From assembly GCA_024401295.1 (NCBI GenBank), contig JAKSLG010000017.1:1-55966 (forward strand): DNA of 55,966 bases, given 5' to 3'. Source of the stretch: Bacteroidales bacterium (GTDB lineage: Bacteria > Bacteroidota > Bacteroidia > Bacteroidales > Marinilabiliaceae). This document shows, piece after piece, positions 48,185 through 55,966 of this stretch (positions are counted from its first letter, which is position 1; every line of letters begins with the position of its first letter). The position numbers were made by a program, and so were the translations under genes. The notes under the pieces are model-generated. The model did not search any database, had not been told where the DNA came from, and worked only from the letters and a program-made list of their open reading frames with translations.

Positions 48185-49312
48185 ATGAACAAGTTTCTTT
48201 CCTTACTATTGACGTTGATATTGGCAACCTCGATATCAACAGCTCAGATTGCCATCAAGACAGATGCCGGAGACTTGAAAATCACTTTCAAAGGACGCAC
48301 ACACTTCGATGCCGGAATCTATGGCGGCGACAATGCCGCAGCCAAGACATCGCATGGAAACAGAACAAATGTCGTTCGACTCAACGACACCCGTATCGGT
48401 TTCATCGCATCATTGGCAGAAAAATGGAGTGTCAAGACCGAGGTGAGATTCACTGGATCAAATACGACGTTCACCGACGTATATTTCGGCTACAAAAAGT
48501 CAGACAAGTCGGACTTCCAACTAGGTAATTTCTGGATGCCGTTCGGTTACGAGACACTGGGACCTGCGTACAGGTTTATTCAGAACTCATCCGTCGACAA
48601 GGCAATTGATGGCATTTCGCGAAAAATAGGTTTTGCCTATAACTACAACACAACGCCTTTCAAATTCACAGTCGGCATCTTCTCTGACGACAACATCAAC
48701 AACATCAGAGGAAACGGAGGTTTCAATATCGCTTCCAAATTCATCGTCCGACCACTTGTTTCCGAGAAGACCATATTGCATCTTGGCGTCGCGCCATTGT
48801 TCACCCACACGCCGAACACGGCTTCTTTCAACACTTATTCGCTCACTCAGGCTAAAAACTTTGCACTCATAGCCAAGTCTTTCACAGACGAAGAACAGTA
48901 CAATATCTTTAGAGGAGAAGCTGAGGTGATCTTTGTCAGCGGCAAGCTATATGCTGAAGCCCGTTACCAGCATGCACACATAAACACTCCTGGTTCGGAA
49001 AATGCGAAGGTGGGCGGCTATTATATTCAGTCGGGCTTCCTGATCATTGGTGACAAGCAGAACTACAGCATGGCCAACGGTTATGCAACGAATGTTTCCG
49101 CTGGAAATCTGGAACTTGTTGCACGTTTCGGACAGGTCGCATACCAGAAAAACGAAGACAACGAAACGATGTCAAGCGACATTACCGTCGGTCTCAACTA
49201 CGGAATCAACAAATACATGCTCGCCAGATTCAACTGGGTTCATGGCAATGTGAAGGACAATGACTCATCTGCATATAATGCAGTTGAATGTCGTCTTCAA
49301 TTCGTTTTCTGA
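48185..49312 (+). CDS. Porin O/P-like outer-membrane protein
   Basis: A 375-aa beta-barrel protein (signal peptide ending near ISTAQ) of the phosphate-selective porin O/P family: FKGRTHFDAGIYGG, LNDTRIGFIASLAEKWSVKTEVRF, LGNFWMPFGYETLGPAYRFI and the terminal strand VECRLQFVF ending in Phe. It is 67 bases after the hydrolase gene. The pore substrate cannot be told from sequence. The pairing suggests uptake of the exported hydrolase's substrate, but this is weak inference. Confidence 0.85.
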   Translation: MNKFLSLLLTLILATSISTAQIAIKTDAGDLKITFKGRTHFDAGIYGGDNAAAKTSHGNRTNVVRLNDTRIGFIASLAEKWSVKTEVRFTGSNTTFTDVYFGYKKSDKSDFQLGNFWMPFGYETLGPAYRFIQNSSVDKAIDGISRKIGFAYNYNTTPFKFTVGIFSDDNINNIRGNGGFNIASKFIVRPLVSEKTILHLGVAPLFTHTPNTASFNTYSLTQAKNFALIAKSFTDEEQYNIFRGEAEVIFVSGKLYAEARYQHAHINTPGSENAKVGGYYIQSGFLIIGDKQNYSMANGYATNVSAGNLELVARFGQVAYQKNEDNETMSSDITVGLNYGINKYMLARFNWVHGNVKDNDSSAYNAVECRLQFVF

Positions 49313-49438
49313 TTACCCCCAAACAGGGCAACAGACATCTTCGATACTGAATGCAATACGAACAGAAAATTGCATGAAGCTGGAGATCTCTGAAGGTTTC
49401 AGGTAAAGAAATCACTTTCAAAAAATCGACATTGTGCC

Positions 49439-49468
49439 AGCCGGGTTCCTTTTTGGAATCCGGCTTTG
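49439..49468 (+). terminator. Rho-independent terminator after porin O/P
   Basis: AGCCGGGTTCC pairs with GGAATCCGGCT around TTTTT, with TTT after the stem. The 387-base gap 49313-49699 otherwise holds only the torF promoter. Confidence 0.8.
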
Positions 49469-49564
49469 CCGTATTCAGCATATAAGCAAATACTTAAATT
49501 TACTTACAAATCAATATCAAATATTAAATATTGCTTATTATTAATAATATTTTATTCAATTTTA

Positions 49565-49595
49565 CTTGCAGTTTATAATTTAATATCTATATTTG
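49565..49595 (+). promoter_or_regulatory. Promoter of the torF-glnK-amtB operon
   Basis: CTTG (49565-49568), 19 bases, TATATTTG (49588-49595) match the Bacteroidota consensus. The leader to the ATG at 49700 is about 98 bases and A-rich. Confidence 0.6.
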
Positions 49596-49699
49596 CATTG
49601 TGATTTAAAATCAAAAACACGAAAAAAAGAAAAAAACTGTTACTTTAAGAGTTTATATCCAATAACAGACAAACTACAAACCTGAAAAAAACGGAAGTT

Positions 49700-50395
49700 A
49701 TGAAAACGAGATTCATCAGTTCAACATTGGCAATTGCTTTCGCAATGACGGCAACGCCAGTTATGGCAGAAGAAGCAGAAGCTCCTGCTGCCGCAGCAGA
49801 AACAGTCGAAGAAACATCATCTTCGCCGTTCAGCATTGGAGTAGACATCTACAGCAGCTACCTTTGGCGTGGCAGCAAGTTGGCTGGTGCATCTATTCAG
49901 CCATCGATATCCGTTTCGGCAGGTGGATTCACGGCTGGAGTTTGGGGATCTGTAGGATTCACGGGTGACGCAGCTGAAGTTGACCCATATCTCTCGTATG
50001 AGTTCCCATTCGGTTTGACTCTCGGCCTTACCGACTACTATTATTGTGACAAATTCTCCGACATCGACAGCCACGCCATTGAATTCAATGCATCAATGGC
50101 CATAAAGAAGTTCTCAATTGCAGCCAACTACATTTTCAACGAAGCTGAAAATGCCGGTTCTGCAGGCAGCGATCTTTACTTCGAGGCCGGATATGAATTC
50201 AAATATTTCAACATATTCCTTGGTGCGGGTAACGGATGGCACACGAGCGACACCGATTTCAATGTCTGCAACATCGGCATCGGCAGCAGCAAGGACATCA
50301 AAATCACTGACACTTTCAGCATTCCGATTTCTGGACAGATTGTCTTCAACCCAGACATCAAACGTCTCTATTTCACTGTCGGAATAAGCATCTAA
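49700..50395 (+). CDS. TorF-family outer-membrane beta-barrel, ammonium-cluster protein
   Basis: A 231-aa barrel protein of the TorF (Gcw_chp) family. It has a signal peptide ending near PVMA, an Ala/Glu-rich linker, then strands such as GVDIYSSYLWRGSKLAGA, GVWGSVGFTG and the final strand RLYFTVGISI. It is 28 bases before glnK. Genes of this family are often found next to nitrogen-related genes, and here the trio torF-glnK-amtB suggests an outer-membrane route or accessory for ammonium or small nitrogen compounds. Confidence 0.82.
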   Translation: MKTRFISSTLAIAFAMTATPVMAEEAEAPAAAAETVEETSSSPFSIGVDIYSSYLWRGSKLAGASIQPSISVSAGGFTAGVWGSVGFTGDAAEVDPYLSYEFPFGLTLGLTDYYYCDKFSDIDSHAIEFNASMAIKKFSIAANYIFNEAENAGSAGSDLYFEAGYEFKYFNIFLGAGNGWHTSDTDFNVCNIGIGSSKDIKITDTFSIPISGQIVFNPDIKRLYFTVGISI

Positions 50396-50423
50396 TTGCA
50401 CAACCTAATAAAACTCAAATAAC

Positions 50424-50771
50424 ATGAAAAAGATTGAAGCTATCATCAGAAAGACAAAGTTCGAAGAGGTGAAAGAAGCTTTGTTTGCAGCCGATATCAA
50501 CTGGTTTTCCTACACCGAAGTGAAAGCCATCGGCCAGGCTCGCGAGGATAGAATATACCGCGGTGTGATGTACAGCACGGATATCATCTCTCGAATCGAG
50601 ATCAAAATCATCTGCCGCGATCAATTCGTACAGCCTACGGTCGAGGCGATCATGAAGGCTGCTCGCACAGGCGAGGTCGGCGACGGCAGAATTTTTGTCA
50701 GCGCTGTTGACGACTGCTACTCAATACGCACAGGCGAACACGGCGACATCGTATTGGCAAACAAAATGTAA
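50424..50771 (+). CDS. glnK: Nitrogen regulatory protein P-II
   Basis: A 115-aa P-II protein (MKKIEAIIRKTKFEEVKEAL). The T-loop is RIYRGVMYSTD: Tyr50 corresponds to the uridylylated Tyr51 of enterobacterial GlnB. The region before it (AIGQAREDR) is shorter than the usual GFGRQKGHTE. The B-loop (GEVGDGRIFV) and C-loop are kept. It binds ATP/ADP and 2-oxoglutarate and blocks AmtB when nitrogen is ample. It is followed 28 bases later by amtB. Confidence 0.95.
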   Translation: MKKIEAIIRKTKFEEVKEALFAADINWFSYTEVKAIGQAREDRIYRGVMYSTDIISRIEIKIICRDQFVQPTVEAIMKAARTGEVGDGRIFVSAVDDCYSIRTGEHGDIVLANKM

Positions 50772-50799
50772 TTTTCAACCTAAATAACCTATTGACTTT

Positions 50800-52143
50800 A
50801 TGGAAGATATCATCATAGACAGCCTTAGCGCTGTCAGCGATACAATTGCCTCTGCCGCACCAGTTGCAGAGAGCGCCGCCGAAGCTGTTGAGGCTATTGC
50901 AGATGGCGGAATCAACGCAGTTGACACAATTTGGGTGCTGCTCGCAGCAATGCTCGTATTCTTCATGCAGCCAGGCTTTGCACTTGTTGAGGCAGGCATG
51001 ACCCGCACAAAGAACACAGCCAACATCCTCATGAAAAACTTCATGGACTTTTCGGCTGGTTCGATTCTCTACTGGGTTCTCGGTTTCTCAATAATGTTTG
51101 GCGCAGGTTCTTTCCTCGGATGGGACGGATTCGGAATTCTCGGCGTTGAAAACCCATGTCCGAACTTGCCAAAAGAGTGCTATTTCATTTTCCAGACTGT
51201 GTTCTGTGCAACAGCAGCAACAATCGTTTCTGGTGCAATGGCAGAACGCACAAAATTCTCTATGTATCTCGTCTATTCGGTCATCATCTCGGCCTTCGTT
51301 TACCCTATTCAGGGCCACTGGAGCTGGGGCGGCGGATGGCTTAGCGAAATGGGATTCCACGACTTTGCCGGTTCGGCTGTAGTTCACTCTTGTGGCGGTT
51401 TCCTCGCTCTCGCAGGTGCAATCGTTCTCGGTCCTCGTCTTGGCAAATATACTAAAGCTGCTGACGGCTCGATTCGCTCAAACGCAATCCCAGGCCACAG
51501 CCTTGCGCTCGCAGCTCTCGGCGTTTGGATCCTCTGGATGGGCTGGTTCGGTTTCAACCCAGGTTCAACAGTCGCTGCAACAGGTGCAGTAGATGCTGAC
51601 TGCTATGGTGGTGGCATTCTCGAAAACATGACTGCAATGTCGCACATTTTCGTAACTACAAATATCGCTGCTGCAGTAGGTGGTATCGTTGCACTCATCT
51701 ACACTTGGATTGCTTTCGGCAAGCCTTCGCTCTCAATGGTATGCAACGGCATTCTTGCCGGTCTTGTCGGCATCACTGCAGGTTGCGACTGCGTGCCGAT
51801 TTGGGCAGCTGCCGTAATCGGTCTCATCGCATCAGTAGTTATGTGCTTCTTCGTAAACTTCCTCGATACTAAGCTCCACATCGACGATCCTGTTGGTGCA
51901 GTTTCAGTTCACGGTATGGCAGGCTTTACAGGCACAATTCTCACAGGTGTTTTCGCATTCGACGAATGTGGCTATTCAATCACAACTCAGATTATCGGCG
52001 AGCTCGCAATTGCCGGATGGTCATTCGTTTGCGGTTTGATAATCTTCACAGCTATCAAATACACTCACGGCTTGCGAGTTGATGCACGCATCGAAGAGGA
52101 AGGTCTCGACGTTTACGAACACGGCGAAGCCGCTTACAACTAA
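50800..52143 (+). CDS. amtB: Ammonium transporter
   Basis: A 447-aa transporter with about 11 helices. It has DTIWVLLAAMLVFFMQPGFALVEAGMTRTKN, the family block HFTDFAGSAVVHSCGGFLAL-like FHDFAGSAVVHS, and the paired channel histidines in helix 5 and in HGMAGFTG. An extra N-terminal stretch of about 40 Ala/Val-rich residues precedes the first helix and could be a cleaved signal region, as in E. coli AmtB. It ends at a strong terminator. It imports ammonium under GlnK control. Confidence 0.96.
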   Translation: MEDIIIDSLSAVSDTIASAAPVAESAAEAVEAIADGGINAVDTIWVLLAAMLVFFMQPGFALVEAGMTRTKNTANILMKNFMDFSAGSILYWVLGFSIMFGAGSFLGWDGFGILGVENPCPNLPKECYFIFQTVFCATAATIVSGAMAERTKFSMYLVYSVIISAFVYPIQGHWSWGGGWLSEMGFHDFAGSAVVHSCGGFLALAGAIVLGPRLGKYTKAADGSIRSNAIPGHSLALAALGVWILWMGWFGFNPGSTVAATGAVDADCYGGGILENMTAMSHIFVTTNIAAAVGGIVALIYTWIAFGKPSLSMVCNGILAGLVGITAGCDCVPIWAAAVIGLIASVVMCFFVNFLDTKLHIDDPVGAVSVHGMAGFTGTILTGVFAFDECGYSITTQIIGELAIAGWSFVCGLIIFTAIKYTHGLRVDARIEEEGLDVYEHGEAAYN

Positions 52144-52166
52144 TCAACTGTTTTTTGTTCATAGCA

Positions 52167-52214
52167 AGAGAGCCTCTTGTGGAATTCGTTCCACAGAGGC
52201 TCTCTCCTTATTTT
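52167..52214 (+). terminator. Rho-independent terminator after amtB
   Basis: AGAGAGCCTCT (52167-52177) pairs with AGAGGCTCTCT (52195-52205), with TGTGGAA/TTCCACA inside, then CCTTATTTT. The 417-base gap 52144-52560 otherwise contains a GCAAGG-CTCCTG-CCTTGC hairpin (about 52435-52452), one copy of an imperfect repeat and a promoter. Confidence 0.88.
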
Positions 52215-52400
52215 ACACGATGCAAAGAAATGCACCAATCGATTTTGATATCATTTATTGGAAAAGATTACCTTTCCAGACAAATCATGCTTAACGCCGT
52301 CAACTACATCATATACATTGCCATTCTCGATGATCTTCACAGCTCTTCTGCTATTGCCAATGCTATTAGTAGAAATGGCTGTTGAACTCTTTTCTCATAC

Positions 52401-52439
52401 TCGGTGTAAACTCATGCCTATGTCGTATCTAAACGCAAG
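52401..52439 (+). repeat. Imperfect direct repeat, left copy
   Basis: TCGGTGTAAACTCATGCCTAT followed by GTATCTAAACGCAAG resembles 53667-53708 (TCGGTGCAAATTCTTGCCTTT, then GAGATACGCAAG). The two copies flank the hypothetical gene at 52561. Confidence 0.5.
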
Positions 52440-52504
52440 GCTCCTGCCTTGCAAACTATCCCGTCGTCACTCAATTCAAGTCGCTCGTAAAAAAACGTCA
52501 GTTT

Positions 52505-52537
52505 TTTGTAAAAAAACAAGTACATTTGATACTTTTG
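52505..52537 (+). promoter_or_regulatory. Promoter of the hypothetical gene at 52561
   Basis: TTTG (52505-52508), 21 bases, TACTTTTG (52530-52537) fit the consensus. TACATTTG at 52521 is a second possible box. The leader is about 17 bases. Confidence 0.6.
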
Positions 52538-52560
52538 TAAAGCACCATTCAACTAAATAC

Positions 52561-53646
52561 ATGAAAAAAACGCTACTGACATATATTTTGATTGTGTTAG
52601 GCAATATTTGCCATGCTCAAAGGTTCAATCATATAAAACATGACATTGAAGCTTTTTCCGTGTACGCTTACGGCGATACAGCAAATGGAATAATTCCCAT
52701 TTATGAAATAATTGCTGCGGACCCAAAAGACAGCATAACAGCCAAAAAGATAAACCGCCAACTACTTGACCATTGGGAACTTAATGACTATAAATCTCCT
52801 ACAGAAGTGCCAATTGCCTTTTTTCGAAACATTGAAGAACTAAGCCCTATACGATTCATAGACAACGCCGTTGTTATCAATTATGAAATGTATGACAACA
52901 CTGGTCTCGACTATACAGACACCCGCTTTTATGACCTTGATACAGGAACAGAACTAAAAGACACTACAATTCCTACGTATGCTTATTTCACTGAAGACGG
53001 CTACACTAAATGGCTCAATGACATGTGGCACGACTACGTTTTCGACGCATTGGACAAAGAGGGATACTTTAGCCATGGCAGAGAAGGCTATTACATTGAC
53101 GACATAGAATATTTTGACAGATACAACAATGGCTGTTCACTATTCCACACAAAAAACTCATGGGAACCAGGTACACTTCACGTAAGCCTTGCAGATTGCT
53201 ATATCAGATACCATTTATGCTGTTCTCCAAGCTACAGTCACCAATATACGTATGCCGAAATAGAGCCACTCCTTTCTGAATTTGGCAAACAAATCCTTGC
53301 CCCTTCCTCCGAACCAATGAATGCAGTTGCCCACCTTCGTCACCAGTTATCTTGCCAACCACTCATCAAAGAACATCTGTATGCCTATGTTAATCTTGAC
53401 GGAGAAACTGCCATTATCTCCTTTAACATCAACAACGACAACATAACAGGAACTCTATACCTAAAAAACACACCACTTTATCTACTAGAAGGGAAAGTCG
53501 CGACCAAATTCTTTCACGAGAACATAACTATAAAAACACTTCAAGGAGAACGTGTCGGTGTAATAAAAGAGCTTAGCTACAACCGAAAAGAAACCATATT
53601 CTACACTCCTCAAAAACATTCATTAAAAATAGAGTACGTTGAATAA
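52561..53646 (+). CDS. Exported hypothetical protein
   Basis: A 361-aa protein with a signal peptide (ending near NICHAQ). The in-frame sequence upstream to 52258 lacks a signal and covers the promoter, so the ATG at 52561 is used. The mature protein is rich in Tyr, Asp and Asn, contains several Cys (GCSLF, CCSPS) and shows an IEPLLSEFG segment like the C-terminal domain of DUF3298/RsiV-type proteins, which is only a resemblance. Codon use is more AT-rich than the glycosidase genes. I do not recognise a function. It lies between two imperfect repeats. Confidence 0.7.
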   Translation: MKKTLLTYILIVLGNICHAQRFNHIKHDIEAFSVYAYGDTANGIIPIYEIIAADPKDSITAKKINRQLLDHWELNDYKSPTEVPIAFFRNIEELSPIRFIDNAVVINYEMYDNTGLDYTDTRFYDLDTGTELKDTTIPTYAYFTEDGYTKWLNDMWHDYVFDALDKEGYFSHGREGYYIDDIEYFDRYNNGCSLFHTKNSWEPGTLHVSLADCYIRYHLCCSPSYSHQYTYAEIEPLLSEFGKQILAPSSEPMNAVAHLRHQLSCQPLIKEHLYAYVNLDGETAIISFNINNDNITGTLYLKNTPLYLLEGKVATKFFHENITIKTLQGERVGVIKELSYNRKETIFYTPQKHSLKIEYVE

Positions 53647-53666
53647 ACTGAGTACATCACCAATTT

Positions 53667-53708
53667 TCGGTGCAAATTCTTGCCTTTATCTTCAAAGAGA
53701 TACGCAAG
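53667..53708 (+). repeat. Imperfect direct repeat, right copy
   Basis: Partner of the repeat at 52401-52439; see that entry for the matching bases. Confidence 0.5.
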
Positions 53709-53751
53709 TAATAGGATAACAACAAGAAAGAAGGAGGATAACCACACGACA

Positions 53752-53800
53752 AAGGCTCTCCAGCCTTACAGCCAGAGAGCCTTATCAATCTCTTCTTTTA
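53752..53800 (+). terminator. Terminator-like hairpin
   Basis: AAGGCTCTC (53752-53760) pairs with GAGAGCCTT (53774-53782), followed by a T/C-rich run ending in TTTT. A second perfect hairpin GCCCCC-TTA-GGGGGC lies at about 53806-53820. Confidence 0.65.
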
Positions 53801-53840
53801 TAGCAAGCCCCCTTAGGGGGCAAAATGTACTAGTTTTGAT

Positions 53841-54869
53841 TCATTCCTCCTTGTCTCCTTCGTTCATTATGTTGTTCAGTCCATTGAAATCAGGGAGTAC
53901 ACGAGTGAATTCCTCTGGTGCATCTTTACCAAGATGGAACGTTGCCACTCCCATCGGTTTAGTGTAGTCACGCACAGCAACCTCCACCACCGTTTTGTCC
54001 ATCTCGCGACATAATACAATTCCAACAGAAGGGTTCTCATGGGGTTGACGTACAGTTTCGTCAAGTGCCGTCAAGTAGAACGCCAACTGTCCGAGATGCG
54101 AGGGTTGGAAACGCGCATCTTTGAGTTCTACAGCAACCAGGCAGTTCAGTATTCGGTTAAAGAACAACAAATCGATGAACTTTTCCTCTTCTCCTATTTT
54201 CACCCTGTATTGCGGACCCATGAAAAGGAAGCCCTGTCCGAAACGCTCAATAAACTGCTTTATGTTATCCACAATCAAGCTGTTAAGCATGGGCTCGTTG
54301 CGATCCTCAGCCTCTTCGTAAAGGTCATCAACGTTGATAAAATCCAGAAGCAATTCGTTCTTGAATGCTTTAGCAGTCTTGATTGCAAGTTTCGTGTCGC
54401 TTATGGCAGAAGAGAAGTTGTTCGGTAAATTGGCACGAGAACTGAAGTCCTTATCATTGAGATAATCTTCCAACTGGTACTTGTTCCAACGTTGTACTGC
54501 ACATTCATGGATGAAGAACGAGCGTTCCTCAAAAGATTCTCTTTTACGAAGAATCAATACGTGATGTGAGAACGGAACTTGCACAAATTCAGACCAATTC
54601 AATTCGTCGCCCATTGGGTACTGAATTGAGTCTCGATTGTTATCTTGTTGACTGCTTGATAGTTGCAAATCGGTACCCGCTGGATACCGATTTATGTACG
54701 GGCTCCATTCTTCATAGAAAGTGCGCATACGTTTTAGCATACTTTCTCCAAAGCCTTTTAGACCTGGCATCTCTTTCTGAAGTTGTTCGCTTATCTGCCT
54801 GATAGCCCCTGTTCCCCAGAAACCACGACGCGAATTCTCCGAAATATAACGCAAAAAACGAATGAACAT
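53841..54869 (-). CDS. DUF1016/YhcG-type PD-(D/E)XK nuclease, N-terminally short
   Basis: A 342-aa protein. Residues 8-125 match the C-terminal part of the YhcG_N DNA-binding domain (ENSRRGFWGTGAIRQISEQLQKE, MLKRMRTFYEEWS). Residues about 160-320 match the YhcG_C nuclease fold with IDLLFFNR and LVAVELKDARFQPSHLGQLAFYL, where the D and E-x-K of the active site are present. Full members usually have about 50 more residues before the ISENSR region. Here the upstream frame reads through 15 codons to a stop that overlaps the neighbouring gene's end. The protein may be a truncated remnant or start late. Such nucleases are common in defence islands and near mobile DNA. Confidence 0.8.
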   Translation of the reverse strand: MFIRFLRYISENSRRGFWGTGAIRQISEQLQKEMPGLKGFGESMLKRMRTFYEEWSPYINRYPAGTDLQLSSSQQDNNRDSIQYPMGDELNWSEFVQVPFSHHVLILRKRESFEERSFFIHECAVQRWNKYQLEDYLNDKDFSSRANLPNNFSSAISDTKLAIKTAKAFKNELLLDFINVDDLYEEAEDRNEPMLNSLIVDNIKQFIERFGQGFLFMGPQYRVKIGEEEKFIDLLFFNRILNCLVAVELKDARFQPSHLGQLAFYLTALDETVRQPHENPSVGIVLCREMDKTVVEVAVRDYTKPMGVATFHLGKDAPEEFTRVLPDFNGLNNIMNEGDKEE

Positions 54870-54916
54870 TTCCCGGATGGGGAATGACTCTTTGTTTTCG
54901 TATTGAGAATCCTACA

Positions 54917-55912
54917 TCATTTGCTCTGTCTAGGATTAGTAAATCCTTTTCCTTCTTCACTAAGAAATTGAATGATACTATCTATAGGAAACGATACTTC
55001 ATACTCAAATGGAATTTCACGACCTGGATAAACCTCCTTATGTTGGTAGAATAGACATAAGTATAGTATACTGTTCTCCATTCTTAAGTATGGCTCTGTA
55101 CGTGGCTTTTGTTTCTTCATCTGTGTAACTAATGAATCTGTATTTATCCAAGTTTCGGAGTCCTCTATAAAACCACACAAATATCGTTTTTCTATTTTTG
55201 ATAGCAGTCCGTCAACATCGGTAATACAATCCCATGTAAATCTTTCTCCAGTGGTATTATTAAAAATTGCTGTATATTGATCGAATTCACCACGTCCAAA
55301 ATCTTTCCCATATGTTTCAATTGTTATTGTATAGTTGCTAAACAACTCTGTTTTATTCCTATTCAAAGCCACTACTCTATCAAAGACAATCCCAGAATAT
55401 CCTTCGTTTAAATAGCTTAATTCATCATTTATTATCTCGTCAACACACTTGGCATTGCACAACATGATATCATTCCAACTCTCAATAATCGAGGTGTCAA
55501 CACGGAGTTTATGATCATAATCATATTTAAGAAGATACATTCTACTCCACTTTATGAATTCTTGATACTCTATGTCATCTTCTTTAGGCTCAAAATATGC
55601 AACCCATCTCACATTGATACCCAAAGAATCTACCTTTTTTCTGAAAATCCAGTATTCTTCATTAGGCTCTTCGTCTTTTTCAAACAAAAATGGCAATCTG
55701 AAATCTGTAGCTTCATTAATAGCTAATGTAGTGACATTATTTTGGGCAAACGCCTGCTTGCTAGTGGCGGGTTCTGCTTTTATTACAGGTTTTAGTACTT
55801 CATAATCAGTAATGATCCTTTTGTTTTGCTCTTTTTTACTACTATTGCATGAAGTTAGTAGGCATATGCCTAGTATAGAGATAAGAAATAATATACATCT
55901 CATCGTTCTCAT
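54917..55912 (-). CDS. Lipoprotein of unknown function (RsiV/DUF3298-like C terminus)
   Basis: A 331-aa lipoprotein (LLTSC lipobox at about residues 15-19, followed by NSSKKEQNK). The ATG at 55912 or the one three codons later could be used. The mature part has several Cys and Tyr residues, and its C terminus (EIPFEYEVSFPIDSIIQFLSEEGK) resembles the DUF3298/RsiV pattern. The gene is AT-rich compared with the main cluster. It ends 47 bases before the short DUF1016 gene, on the same strand. Function not recognised. Confidence 0.72.
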   Translation of the reverse strand: MRTMRCILFLISILGICLLTSCNSSKKEQNKRIITDYEVLKPVIKAEPATSKQAFAQNNVTTLAINEATDFRLPFLFEKDEEPNEEYWIFRKKVDSLGINVRWVAYFEPKEDDIEYQEFIKWSRMYLLKYDYDHKLRVDTSIIESWNDIMLCNAKCVDEIINDELSYLNEGYSGIVFDRVVALNRNKTELFSNYTITIETYGKDFGRGEFDQYTAIFNNTTGERFTWDCITDVDGLLSKIEKRYLCGFIEDSETWINTDSLVTQMKKQKPRTEPYLRMENSILYLCLFYQHKEVYPGREIPFEYEVSFPIDSIIQFLSEEGKGFTNPRQSK

Positions 55913-55966
55913 ATTATGCAAAAAGAACATATATATTGCTAATATTATTCATTGCAGGCAGCTGTA

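Noticed and set aside
54712-54960. An 82-aa minus-strand frame before DUF1016
   Set aside because: It overlaps the DUF1016 coding region in a different frame and resembles no family; it could only be a decayed 5' part in another frame, which I could not show.

Overview
The window looks like a chromosomal segment from a gut- or rumen-type Bacteroidales bacterium, close to Prevotella or Bacteroides. Three things suggest this. Several genes have the Bacteroidota -7 promoter box TAnnTTTG, with TTG/TTTG about 19-21 bases upstream. Starts lack Shine-Dalgarno sequences and are preceded by A-rich stretches. The protein families (GH97, GH95, GH10-CE1 and GH43-CE1 fusions, CcsBA, TorF-GlnK-AmtB, hemerythrin-LuxR) are typical of this phylum. 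No marker gene fixes the species.

Layout. 1-4840: tRNA-Val(UAC), a lipoprotein carboxylesterase, folC on the minus strand, a small membrane protein and a lipoprotein GH43. 5033-8413: an orphan NarL/LuxR response regulator, then a GH10 xylanase-CE1 feruloyl esterase. 8455-18430: a tight six-gene operon (GH97, GH95, GH5 lipoprotein, GH43-CBM6, stand-alone beta-sandwich protein, GH43-beta-trefoil). 18717-21365: a GH43-GH8 fusion. 21450-28362: a nitroreductase lipoprotein, an unknown membrane protein, a LysR regulator, a split ThrE exporter, flotillin and NfeD, and a gene-free stretch with hairpins. 28363-37836: a second carbohydrate block (GH43-CE1, GH97, double esterase, then CE15 and GH31). 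38210-46094: a hemerythrin-LuxR regulator, a flavin reductase, CcsBA, a di-heme oxidoreductase, an imelysin and a porin. 46233-52143: NudC, an exported isochorismatase-like hydrolase, a porin O/P protein and a TorF-GlnK-AmtB ammonium cluster. 52561-55966: poorly conserved AT-rich genes and an N-terminally short DUF1016 nuclease.

The carbohydrate genes together look like a system for highly decorated glucuronoarabinoxylan such as cereal bran. GH10 and GH5 would cut the backbone. GH43 enzymes would remove arabinose and xylose, CE1-type esterases ferulate and acetate, CE15 the glucuronate-lignin ester, GH95 alpha-L-galactose, GH97 alpha-galactosyl or alpha-glucosyl groups, and GH31 alpha-xylose. 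GH8 would trim oligosaccharides from the reducing end. No SusC/SusD pair and no hybrid two-component sensor lies in the window, so import and sensing must be encoded elsewhere.

Functions were assigned by reading motifs by eye. No database search was run, and substrate assignments are inferences from family knowledge.
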